Below, one piece after another: positions 1 to 5,159 of a DNA stretch of 6,087 nucleotides. The stretch is taken from assembly GCA_023264135.1 (NCBI GenBank), contig JALQSZ010000092.1:1-6087 (forward strand). The letters run 5' to 3'. Under the pieces are notes generated by a model that did no database searches, was not told where the DNA came from, and was given only the letters and a program-made list of their open reading frames with translations. The translations under genes were made by a program, and so were the position numbers. Positions within the stretch are counted from its first letter, which is position 1, and each line of letters opens with the position of its first letter. Source of the stretch: Acidimicrobiales bacterium (lineage in GTDB: Bacteria; Actinomycetota; Acidimicrobiia; Acidimicrobiales; Acidimicrobilacustridaceae).

Positions 1-253
1 CATGGTCTTGAAGGAACACCGAACCCGAAGTTGGCGACGGCATCTGCATGAGGGCTCGTCCGGTTGTTGACTTTCCCGAACCTGATTCACCAACGAGACC
101 AAGCGTTTCGCCGGGAAGGATGTCGAGGCTGACATCACTGACGGCGTGCACTTTGAGGCCCGTGGAGCCGATGGGGAATTCAACAACGATGTGCTCGGCG
201 CGCAGAAGCGACGCTGACGCGTCACGCAAATGGGCGGTACCGGAACCGGCCAT
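1..253 (-). CDS. Peptide-type ABC importer ATP-binding protein, DppF/OppF-like (5' part only)
   Basis: This is the second ATPase subunit of a peptide/nickel-class ABC importer; it would hydrolyse ATP on the cytoplasmic face of the B/C permease pair. Only the first 84 codons are present, because the window ends at base 1. Visible landmarks are an N-terminal strand region ([14 protein letters not shown], about residues 16-29), the helper motif [14 protein letters not shown] (36-49) and a complete Walker A motif GESGSGKST (55-63). The Q-loop, signature, Walker B and C-terminal oligopeptide domain lie outside the window. The ATG at 253 shares one base with the stop of the preceding ATPase gene (TGATG). 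It has an AGGAGG six bases upstream (265-260), so translational coupling is likely. The D-then-F order and the GESGSGKS form of Walker A identify the family; the transported solute cannot be told from this fragment. Confidence 0.92.
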   Translation of the reverse strand, partial: MAGSGTAHLRDASASLLRAEHIVVEFPIGSTGLKVHAVSDVSLDILPGETLGLVGESGSGKSTTGRALMQMPSPTSGSVFLQDH

Positions 254-1341
254 CAGTGGCCTCCTGCCGAGCTCATGGATCCCGGAGCGGGAATGCCGAC
301 AGGAACGCCTGCCGCGGTGTTGCGTGCCAGGGCCTCACGATTCGCTTCAGAACCGACGGGGTACCAACAGCGCCACGCGTGACCGTTTTCTGATTCAAGC
401 GGTGGCTCTTCGGTGAGGCACTTCTCTTGGACATAACGACAACGAGGAGCAAAGTTGCAGCCGGCCGGGGGTGACAACAGATTCGGCGGACGACCAGGAA
501 TTGCTTCAAGGCGCGTATGGCTCGGGTGTTCGATACGCGGAATCGAACGCAAGAGCGCTTCGGTATACGGCATCTTCATATTGCGGAACAGTTCCGCAGT
601 AGCCGCCTTCTCGACGACCTTGCCGCCGTACATCACCATGATCTCGTCGGTACGGCTCGCAACTACTCCGAGATCGTGGCTCACGAGAATCATTGCCATA
701 TGCCGGTCGCGCTGAAGATCATCAAGAAGATCGAGGATCTGTGCTTGAACGGTGACATCGAGCGCAGTGGTGGGCTCATCGGCAAACAGAATTTTCGGAC
801 CACAGGCGAGGGCGATCGCGATGGTGACGCGTTGGCGCATACCGCCTGACAACTGATGGGGATATTCGTTCAGCCGACGCTCGGGTTCGGGAATTCCAAC
901 CTGACGAAGCAACGCAGTCGCAGTCGCAGTGGCTTCCTCTTTATCGACGCCGAGATGGTGGCGCAGCGATTCGGTGATTTGCTTGCCGATCTTCATGACG
1001 GGATTCAACGAGGTCATTGGGTCCTGGAAGATCATCGCCATTTCGGCGCCCCAGACCTCGCTCATCTGCTTTTCGTTGTAGCCGATGACATCGGTGCCTT
1101 CGTAGAGCACATGTCCTTCTCGGATCACATTGCGCTTCGGAAGAAGACCCATAACTGATCGGGAGAGAACGGTCTTTCCCGAACCGGACTCACCGACGAC
1201 GCCGAGCGTTTGTCCGCGTTCAAGAACAAACGAAACATCGTCGACTGCATGCACGACGCCCCGTTCGGTGCGGAACGAAGTCGAAAGGTTTTGAACTTCA
1301 AGCAGAGGGGAGTTCTGTGCGTGTGGCGAAGTGTCAGTCAC
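253..1341 (-). CDS. Peptide-type ABC importer ATP-binding protein, DppD/OppD-like
   Basis: This is an ATPase subunit of a di/oligopeptide-class importer, acting at the inner face of the membrane with the adjoining permeases and the DppF-like partner. Numbered from the ATG at 1347 (364 aa), it has Walker A GESGSGKT (52-59), Q-loop [10 protein letters not shown] (107-116), ABC signature LSGGMRQR (166-173), Walker B ILFADEP with catalytic E191 (186-192), D-loop (about 195-198) and switch H224 in SHD. All are intact. The C-terminal oligopeptide-transporter domain (about 255-335) contains [15 protein letters not shown] and cysteines 297, 303, 310 and 327. The length is normal for the family. I prefer the GTG at 1341 (362 aa) as the start: an AAGGAGG at 1355-1349 is 7 bases from that GTG but only 1 base from the ATG at 1347. 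The gene follows the DppC-like gene directly and shares one base with the DppF-like gene. The substrate is unknown. Confidence 0.95.
   Translation of the reverse strand: MTDTSPHAQNSPLLEVQNLSTSFRTERGVVHAVDDVSFVLERGQTLGVVGESGSGKTVLSRSVMGLLPKRNVIREGHVLYEGTDVIGYNEKQMSEVWGAEMAMIFQDPMTSLNPVMKIGKQITESLRHHLGVDKEEATATATALLRQVGIPEPERRLNEYPHQLSGGMRQRVTIAIALACGPKILFADEPTTALDVTVQAQILDLLDDLQRDRHMAMILVSHDLGVVASRTDEIMVMYGGKVVEKAATAELFRNMKMPYTEALLRSIPRIEHPSHTRLEAIPGRPPNLLSPPAGCNFAPRCRYVQEKCLTEEPPLESENGHAWRCWYPVGSEANREALARNTAAGVPVGIPAPGSMSSAGGH
254..265 (-). promoter_or_regulatory. Ribosome binding site of the DppF-like gene
   Basis: On the minus strand AGGAGG occupies 265-260, followed by a 6-base spacer and ATG at 253-251. 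It lies inside the last codons of the upstream ATPase gene, whose TGA stop overlaps the ATG. This is a near-perfect SD and fixes the start. Confidence 0.8.
913..930. repeat. Short in-frame tandem repeat, 3 x 6 bases
   Basis: The plus strand reads CGCAGT three times in a row. On the coding (minus) strand it encodes alternating Thr-Ala (residues 140-146, inside [10 protein letters not shown]), in the helical subdomain of the DppD-like ATPase ahead of the signature motif. Copy-number change by slippage would keep the frame. It is probably neutral. Confidence 0.7.
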
Positions 1342-1355
1342 GATCATCCCTCCTT
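1342..1355 (-). promoter_or_regulatory. Ribosome binding site that favours a GTG start for the DppD-like gene
   Basis: On the minus strand AAGGAGG lies at 1355-1349, followed by GATGATC and then GTG at 1341-1339. The 7-base spacing is ideal for GTG. The ATG at 1347 inside that spacer is 1 base from the SD, too close for normal initiation. The upstream permease stop (TGA, 1346-1344) then lies 2 bases before the GTG. Confidence 0.65.
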
Positions 1356-2324
1356 CACGTCGGTGTATTCGCGAATGCGATCACCGGAGAAGTTGAGCGC
1401 CAACACGGTGAGGAACAACACCGCACTTGGAATGAGTGAAATCCATGGAGCGCCATTTTCAAGCGCAGGCTTGCCACTCACAATCATGTTTCCCCATGTG
1501 GCGGTCGACGCCGCATCGATGGAAAGGCCGAGGAAGGAGAGTCCGCCCTCAGCAACCATGGCGACGGCGATTGCGATGATCGAGAAGGAAAGAAGTGGCG
1601 GAATGATGTTCGGCAGAATCTCGCGACGGAGAATGCGCACATGGCTCGCACCGAGTGAGCGAGCTGCGGTGACAAATTCACGTTGGCCGTAGATCAGCGC
1701 GTTGGCGCGTACGAGTCGCGCAGTCGGAGCAATGGCCACAATGCCGAGCGCAATCGACACGGTGAGCACAGTCTTGGAATCGGTGAAGTTCACGATTGCT
1801 AACGCGAGAAGCAACGCCGGGAATGACAGCAAGACATCCATCATCACCATGAGCACGGTTTCGGTCTTGCCTCGGAGGTAACCGGCGGCGATGCCAATCG
1901 CTGTTCCGATCACGCCGCCGAAGAGAATCGACAGGAAGCCGACAGCGAGTGAGGCGCGTGCGCCCCAGATGACACGGCTGAAGATGTCTCGGCCGAGTGA
2001 ATCGGTTCCGAACCAAAACTTGGCACTCGGGGCAAGTCGAGGACGCCCGACAACCTTCGCTGGGTTCTTGATTGGCAACCACGGAGCGGTGATGGCGAGG
2101 ACCACGACAAGGATGAAGAACCCCGCAGCGATCCAGAAGAACAACCCAAGGCGCTTCTTCGCGCGTGCTCCCTCGACCTGATCGGGATCAAGGGTGTGGA
2201 GCGATTCGATGTTGTACGAATCACCGTCAGCAATACGCGTCACCTCTGTGGCGATATCGCCACTGGCAGAGAAGACGGAGTCCTTGGCCGGACGGCCTGC
2301 ATCGTCAGGCGAGAGCGCGGGCAT
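1344..2324 (-). CDS. Peptide-type ABC importer permease, DppC/OppC-like
   Basis: This is an inner-membrane permease that pairs with the DppB-like subunit to form the translocation path. Numbered from the ATG at 2324 (326 aa): a cytoplasmic N-terminal tail of about 58 residues, TM1 at about 59-82 (LFFWIAAGFFILVVVLAITA), then the DppC/OppC hallmark GTDSLGRD (106-113) followed by FSRVIWGARASLAVG. Further hydrophobic segments lie at about 124-148, 157-179, 185-205, 241-265 and 292-312. The ATPase-docking EAA loop is EFVTAARSLGASH (216-228) followed by REILPN. A longer frame from a TTG at 2366 exists, but I choose the ATG at 2324 because an AGGA is 6 bases upstream and the extension would overlap the preceding gene by 62 bases instead of 20. 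The N-terminal tail is somewhat long for the family. The stop abuts the next ATPase gene. Solute specificity is not visible in a permease. Confidence 0.94.
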   Translation of the reverse strand: MPALSPDDAGRPAKDSVFSASGDIATEVTRIADGDSYNIESLHTLDPDQVEGARAKKRLGLFFWIAAGFFILVVVLAITAPWLPIKNPAKVVGRPRLAPSAKFWFGTDSLGRDIFSRVIWGARASLAVGFLSILFGGVIGTAIGIAAGYLRGKTETVLMVMMDVLLSFPALLLALAIVNFTDSKTVLTVSIALGIVAIAPTARLVRANALIYGQREFVTAARSLGASHVRILRREILPNIIPPLLSFSIIAIAVAMVAEGGLSFLGLSIDAASTATWGNMIVSGKPALENGAPWISLIPSAVLFLTVLALNFSGDRIREYTDVKEG

Positions 2325-3258
2325 GACGAATCCTGGGGTCGAGGGCGGCGTAGAGAAGATCAACAAGGAAGTTCACAAACACGTAGGCGCAGGCGATCAC
2401 AACGACGGCACCTTGAACAGGTACGTAGTCCTGGCCCTGAATTGCGGCGTAGGTGTAACCACCGAGTCCGTTCAGGCCGAAGATCACTTCGAGGATGATG
2501 GTGCCGCCTACCAAACGACCGAAGTTGAGACCGATCACGGTGATGAGCGAGAAGGTCGAAGGCTTGAAGGCATGCCCGTAAAGAACACGGCGAGGTGTCA
2601 TGCCCTTCGCTCGCGCCATCGCGATGAAGTCTTCCTGCATCGTGGCGATGAGGTCGGTGCGTAACAGTCGCATGTAGACCGCCATTTCCGCGACTGCCAA
2701 ACAGACTGCGGGGATGGTGAGCGAGGCCAAACTCGCGAGCGGGTTCTCGCTAAATGCGGTGTAACCGGTCGCGTTGCCAATTTTCAGCGTGACCGGGAAG
2801 ATCCAGATCAACAGCATTGCCATCACGAAGTTGGGAACGGCCAGCAACATAAAGAGCGTTGCGCTCGACGTTCGGTCAAGAACTCCACCGGCTCGTTTCG
2901 CTGCGGCAAATGCAAGGGGAACGGCAACAAGGAGCGCCAAGAATTGCGAATACAAAAGCAGTTCAATCGTGACGGGCATGCGCTCTGCAAGTGCCTCCGA
3001 TACCGGCTGGGCGTTTCGGGCGGAAACGCCGAGGTCGCCGGTGACTGCAGCACCAAGCCAACGCACATAACGAACTGGCATCGGATCATTGAGATGGAAT
3101 TCCGCACGTTTCTGATCGACGCATTCCTGACCGCCCGCGCCTGCGCAAAGTCGCGTTGCGGTATCTCCAGGAAGTAACTCAAGGAGCAAGAACGACAAAA
3201 ACGTGACGCAAAGAAGGACAACGACGAGCTGCACGATCTTCCTGCGAACGAATCTCAT
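2305..3258 (-). CDS. Peptide-type ABC importer permease, DppB/OppB-like
   Basis: This is the first gene of the importer operon: an inner-membrane permease of 317 aa, normal for the family. TM1 is at about 9-30 (VQLVVVLLCVTFLSFLLLELLPGD), with the LLPGD ending typical of DppB/OppB proteins. A periplasmic loop (31-98) contains HLNDPMPVRYVRWLG and GDLGVSARNAQPV, the usual 'LGLDxPxxxRYxxWL...GDLGxS' pattern. Later hydrophobic segments lie at about 100-120, 132-156, 177-199, 240-262 and 281-305. The EAA loop that contacts the ATPase is EDFIAMARAKGM (209-220). Two cysteines, C38 and C46, sit in the first external loop and could pair. The ATG at 3258 has GAGG (3269-3266) 7 bases upstream. Transcription probably starts near 3362-3366. 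The stop overlaps the DppC-like start by 20 bases. The substrate is unknown. Confidence 0.95.
   Translation of the reverse strand: MRFVRRKIVQLVVVLLCVTFLSFLLLELLPGDTATRLCAGAGGQECVDQKRAEFHLNDPMPVRYVRWLGAAVTGDLGVSARNAQPVSEALAERMPVTIELLLYSQFLALLVAVPLAFAAAKRAGGVLDRTSSATLFMLLAVPNFVMAMLLIWIFPVTLKIGNATGYTAFSENPLASLASLTIPAVCLAVAEMAVYMRLLRTDLIATMQEDFIAMARAKGMTPRRVLYGHAFKPSTFSLITVIGLNFGRLVGGTIILEVIFGLNGLGGYTYAAIQGQDYVPVQGAVVVIACAYVFVNFLVDLLYAALDPRIRHARALA
2325..2334 (-). promoter_or_regulatory. Ribosome binding site of the DppC-like gene
   Basis: On the minus strand AGGA lies at 2334-2331, followed by a 6-base spacer and ATG at 2324-2322. It sits inside the 3' end of the DppB-like gene. It is modest in strength but correctly spaced, and it decides between this ATG and the upstream TTG at 2366, which has no comparable site. 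Confidence 0.5.
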
Positions 3259-3269
3259 CGTGGCGCCTC
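3259..3269 (-). promoter_or_regulatory. Ribosome binding site of the DppB-like gene
   Basis: On the minus strand GAGG at 3269-3266 is followed by a 7-base spacer and ATG at 3258-3256. It is the first translation signal of the operon and supports the chosen start. Confidence 0.55.
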
Positions 3270-3369
3270 GATGGGGAGCGGAGCTGGCAGTTGCGACATG
3301 GGTGTACGGATCTCGGATTTCGACTCGCGAGGGAACAACCGCCCCCGTGTGACCTGCGCCACAGACGGG

Positions 3370-3398
3370 AACCTAGGCAGTACCTAACGGTCTGTCAA
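3370..3398 (-). promoter_or_regulatory. Promoter of the ABC importer operon
   Basis: On the minus strand a perfect -35 TTGACA (3398-3393) is followed by a 17-base spacer and TAGGTT (3375-3370), which fits the actinobacterial TANNNT -10. The expected transcription start is about 3366-3362, giving a 5' leader of about 105 bases before the DppB-like ATG. It is the best sigma-70-type match I see in the window. It overlaps TAGG/CCTA inverted repeats and lies between ACAGAC and GTCTGT arms, so regulation by a repressor or activator is plausible (inference). Confidence 0.72.
3374..3386. promoter_or_regulatory. Inverted repeat TAGG-N5-CCTA over the promoter spacer/-10
   Basis: The plus strand reads TAGG CAGTA CCTA, an inverted repeat with 4-base arms that covers the -10-proximal spacer and the edge of the -10 box. 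A similar repeat lies just upstream of the -35. Its place inside the promoter is what a repressor operator would show. The arms are short, so chance is possible. Confidence 0.35.
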
Positions 3399-3409
3399 CC
3401 ATTCGAAGA

Positions 3410-3425
3410 CTAGGCGAGGTCCTAG
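3410..3425. promoter_or_regulatory. Inverted repeat CTAGG-N6-CCTAG upstream of the -35
   Basis: CTAGG (3410-3414) and CCTAG (3421-3425) form an inverted repeat 12 bases upstream of the TTGACA box. The core resembles the repeat at 3374-3386, with centres about 37-38 bases apart. This is a candidate second operator half or activator site. No regulator gene is visible next to it. Confidence 0.35.
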
Positions 3426-3431
3426 GCATTG

Positions 3432-3451
3432 GTGAACCGGGTCAAGTTCAC
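3432..3451 (-). other. Inverted repeat at the phosphodiesterase 3' end (weak terminator or operator)
   Basis: On the minus strand GTGAAC (3451-3446) and GTTCAC (3437-3432) form a perfect 6-base stem around an 8-base loop. The repeat overlaps the stop codon of the phosphodiesterase gene (3450-3448). No T-tract follows, so intrinsic termination would be weak. It could instead belong to the regulatory cluster of the importer promoter. Confidence 0.35.
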
Positions 3452-4245
3452 GCGCTCGGAGCTTCCGACGATGCATCTGAGGGTCCGTTCCATTGGCCTC
3501 GCGACGCAAGGACCTCTCGTAGGACCGACGGACGGTCAGTCATGATCCCGTCGACACCGAGGTCGAGCAGTCGTTGCATTTCGTCGGCTTCATCAATGGT
3601 CCACACATGCACAGGTAAACCGGCGCGATGAGCTCGCTTCAGAAAGCGTGCATCGACAAGCGGCACCTTCCCGGCATGGGTCGGCACTTGCAGGCAGTCC
3701 CCATCGGGCACTTTCCGTCCAACTCCAAAACTCGCCGCTCGAATTCGGGCGACACCCTTTGGACCCATCGACGTGCAGACCTCGGCGCCGAACTGGGCCC
3801 GGAAATGATCGAGTCGGCGATCGGAGAACGAGCCCAGACAGACTCGGTCGAGTGAACCGGTTCGCTTCAAAAGATCGGCGAGAGGTTCAACAACTTCGTC
3901 GTGTTTGGGATCGATATTGATTTTGAGCGTCGGCCAGGTCGTGAGTAGTTCCTCTAAGAGGGGGATCGGGGCGATGCCATCGATGCGCGCTTGAGAAACT
4001 TCCGACCAGGGCAGCTCCGAAATGAGCCCAACCCGATCGGTGACGCGATCAAGGTGATCGTCGTGGAAGGCGATGACCACTCCATCGGAGGTCACGTGGG
4101 CATCGGTCTCGACATAGTCGAAGCCGATCGCGACTGCCTGTTCAAACGCTTCGAGAGAGTTTTCCGGCCAGTCACCGGCACCCCCTCGGTGAGCGAAGGC
4201 AATGGGTCCCTCGTGTTGGAGGAACGGGTGAGTCTCGGTGCGCAC
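3448..4245 (-). CDS. Glycerophosphodiester phosphodiesterase family protein
   Basis: The family hydrolyses glycerophosphodiesters to glycerol-3-phosphate and an alcohol, so the role is probably phospholipid headgroup turnover. The 265-aa TIM-barrel protein has the expected landmarks: HRG (19-21, catalytic H19), PENSLEAF (28-35), ETDAHVTSDG (46-55, metal ligands E46 and D48), FHDD (60-63, catalytic H61), NIDPK (110-114, in place of the E-x-K strand), and VHVWTIDE (212-219) followed by GVDGIMTDRP near the end. No signal peptide is visible, so a cytoplasmic location is likely. The only in-frame start I find after the upstream stop is the GTG at 4245. No correctly spaced SD precedes it (GGAG abuts the GTG), but a TACGGT box ends 6 bases upstream, suggesting a leaderless transcript. 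The gene is divergent from the SirB1-like gene. It lies 189 bases from the importer operon, which has its own promoter. The physiological substrate is unknown. Confidence 0.92.
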   Translation of the reverse strand: MRTETHPFLQHEGPIAFAHRGGAGDWPENSLEAFEQAVAIGFDYVETDAHVTSDGVVIAFHDDHLDRVTDRVGLISELPWSEVSQARIDGIAPIPLLEELLTTWPTLKINIDPKHDEVVEPLADLLKRTGSLDRVCLGSFSDRRLDHFRAQFGAEVCTSMGPKGVARIRAASFGVGRKVPDGDCLQVPTHAGKVPLVDARFLKRAHRAGLPVHVWTIDEADEMQRLLDLGVDGIMTDRPSVLREVLASRGQWNGPSDASSEAPSA

Positions 4246-4251
4246 CTCCGA

Positions 4252-4257
4252 ACCGTA
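4252..4257 (-). promoter_or_regulatory. Candidate -10 box for leaderless phosphodiesterase mRNA
   Basis: On the minus strand TACGGT (TANNNT type) is followed by exactly 6 bases and GTG at 4245, so transcription would begin at the start codon. No recognisable -35 lies at the usual distance (GCCGAG at 4280-4275). The weak -35 lowers confidence. Confidence 0.5.
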
Positions 4258-4300
4258 GACCGGGCCGGTACTGCCTCGGCGGAAAATTCTCCAACGCCGA

Positions 4301-4306
4301 TACCCT
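4301..4306 (+). promoter_or_regulatory. Candidate -10 box for leaderless SirB1-like mRNA
   Basis: TACCCT is followed by 7 bases and GTG at 4314, and no SD precedes that GTG. The expected -35 position (4278-4283, GGCGGA) is poor and overlaps the equivalent position of the divergent phosphodiesterase promoter. Confidence 0.5.
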
Positions 4307-4313
4307 CAACGAC

Positions 4314-5093
4314 GTGGGAACGACAGACCGTTTCGCGATTCTGATGGCTGGCGACGAGCGACTCATCGCCGTCGACGAAGCGGCGATCGTTCTTGCAGCG
4401 CATTTCCACGATGGCGTGTCTGTCGATGACCGACTCGCTGAACTCGACCGACTCGCAGATGGTTGCGGGCCGTCCCTCGACGCGGTTCTTGAGCGAGTTT
4501 TCGGTGAACTCGGTTTCGCGGGTAATCGATGCGGCTACTACGACCAAAACAATTCCTGTCTCGATTCCGTGCTTGATCGTCGCTTGGGAATTCCAATCAC
4601 GCTGTCGATTGTCCTGATGGCGATTGGTCGCCGAGCCGGGCGCGCGATGTCTGGAATTGGCATGCCCGGTCATTTCCTTACATTCGATACCGCGAGTGAG
4701 ACCTATATCGATGCGTTTGATGGCGGGCAGAAACTCGATGACTACGGGTGTCAGCAACTCTTCTCGCAATTGCATGGCCCCGATGCACCATGGCATCGGT
4801 CGATGTTGGCGCCAGTTGGTCCTCGGGGAATCATCCGTCGCATGCTCAACAACGTGGCGCAGATCGCAACAGCCGACGCTGATCATCGGTCGCGCATCAT
4901 TGCCACCCGTTTGCGGAGTCTTCTTCCCGATGCCTCGATCTGGGAACGCGCCGAACTCGCTCGTGCCTATGAAGCCTCCGGAGATTTTGAGCGTGCTTCT
5001 TGTGTCTTAGAAGCCGTTGCCGCTGAGGCTCCGCCAGATGAAGCCAAGGGCTTCAGATTCGCTGCTGCAGAACTTCGAGCGCTGCTGAACTAG
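4314..5093 (+). CDS. SirB1 family protein, transglutaminase-like fold
   Basis: The protein is 259 aa and matches the SirB1/YchA-type transglutaminase-like family, whose biochemical role is not well established. After a helical N-terminal part (about 15-65) comes GYYDQNNSCLDSVLDRRLGI (74-93, family pattern N-S-x-L-x-x-V-L-x-x-R-x-G-I-P-x-x-L-S), continuing PITLS (94-98). GIGMPGHF (114-121) and YIDAFDGG (131-138) supply His120 and Asp133 at the places of the transglutaminase His and Asp. The usual nucleophile Cys is not obvious: the GIPITLS segment has none, and C82 lies earlier. The C-terminal 80 residues (ERAELARAYEASGDFERA, 211-228) look like a TPR-type helical pair. I choose the GTG at 4314 because of the -10 box 7 bases before it. 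The ATG at 4344 (residue 11) is an alternative, but neither start has an SD. The pyruvate kinase gene follows 66 bases downstream in the same direction. Confidence 0.87.
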   Translation: MGTTDRFAILMAGDERLIAVDEAAIVLAAHFHDGVSVDDRLAELDRLADGCGPSLDAVLERVFGELGFAGNRCGYYDQNNSCLDSVLDRRLGIPITLSIVLMAIGRRAGRAMSGIGMPGHFLTFDTASETYIDAFDGGQKLDDYGCQQLFSQLHGPDAPWHRSMLAPVGPRGIIRRMLNNVAQIATADADHRSRIIATRLRSLLPDASIWERAELARAYEASGDFERASCVLEAVAAEAPPDEAKGFRFAAAELRALLN

Positions 5094-5147
5094 TCGAATT
5101 GCCAAGAGTTCACGCAAATGGGTTCTTTCCCGAGGAGTTCCCACCGG

Positions 5148-5153
5148 TAGCGT
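5148..5153 (+). promoter_or_regulatory. Candidate -10 box for leaderless pyruvate kinase mRNA
   Basis: TAGCGT is followed by GGACCT (6 bases) and the ATG at 5160. A GAGGAG at 5132-5137 is 22 bases from the ATG, too far to act as an SD. No clear -35 lies 17-18 bases upstream (CTTTCC at 5125-5130). The same layout precedes two other genes in the window. Confidence 0.5.
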
Positions 5154-5159
5154 GGACCT

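Noticed and set aside
48..416. Plus-strand frame of 122 codons at the left edge
   Set aside because: It is antisense to the two ATPase genes, whose Walker and C-terminal motifs are certain; it has no start signal or recognisable domain.
1344..2366. Longer DppC-like protein from a TTG at 2366
   Set aside because: The TTG lacks an SD and would overlap the DppB-like gene by 62 bases. The ATG at 2324 has AGGA at correct spacing and a 20-base overlap.
3324..3331. Palindrome CTCGCGAG in the importer leader
   Set aside because: An 8-base self-complementary word of this composition is expected by chance in GC-rich DNA. It has no partner repeat and no spaced arms.
3259..3447. Possible riboswitch or small RNA in the 189-base gap before the importer operon
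   Set aside because: No known riboswitch core that I can recognise and no long stable stems. The gap is adequately explained by promoter, repeats and leader.
4092..4886. 264-codon open frame on the minus strand
   Set aside because: It lies antisense to the SirB1-like gene and part of the phosphodiesterase gene, both of which show clear family motifs. Its protein is rich in Arg, His and Ser without recognisable domains, as expected of a shadow frame in high-GC DNA.
5094..5159. Possible terminator between the SirB1-like gene and pyruvate kinase
   Set aside because: I looked for a GC-rich hairpin with a T-tract and saw none; GGGTTCTTTCCC gives only a 3-base stem.
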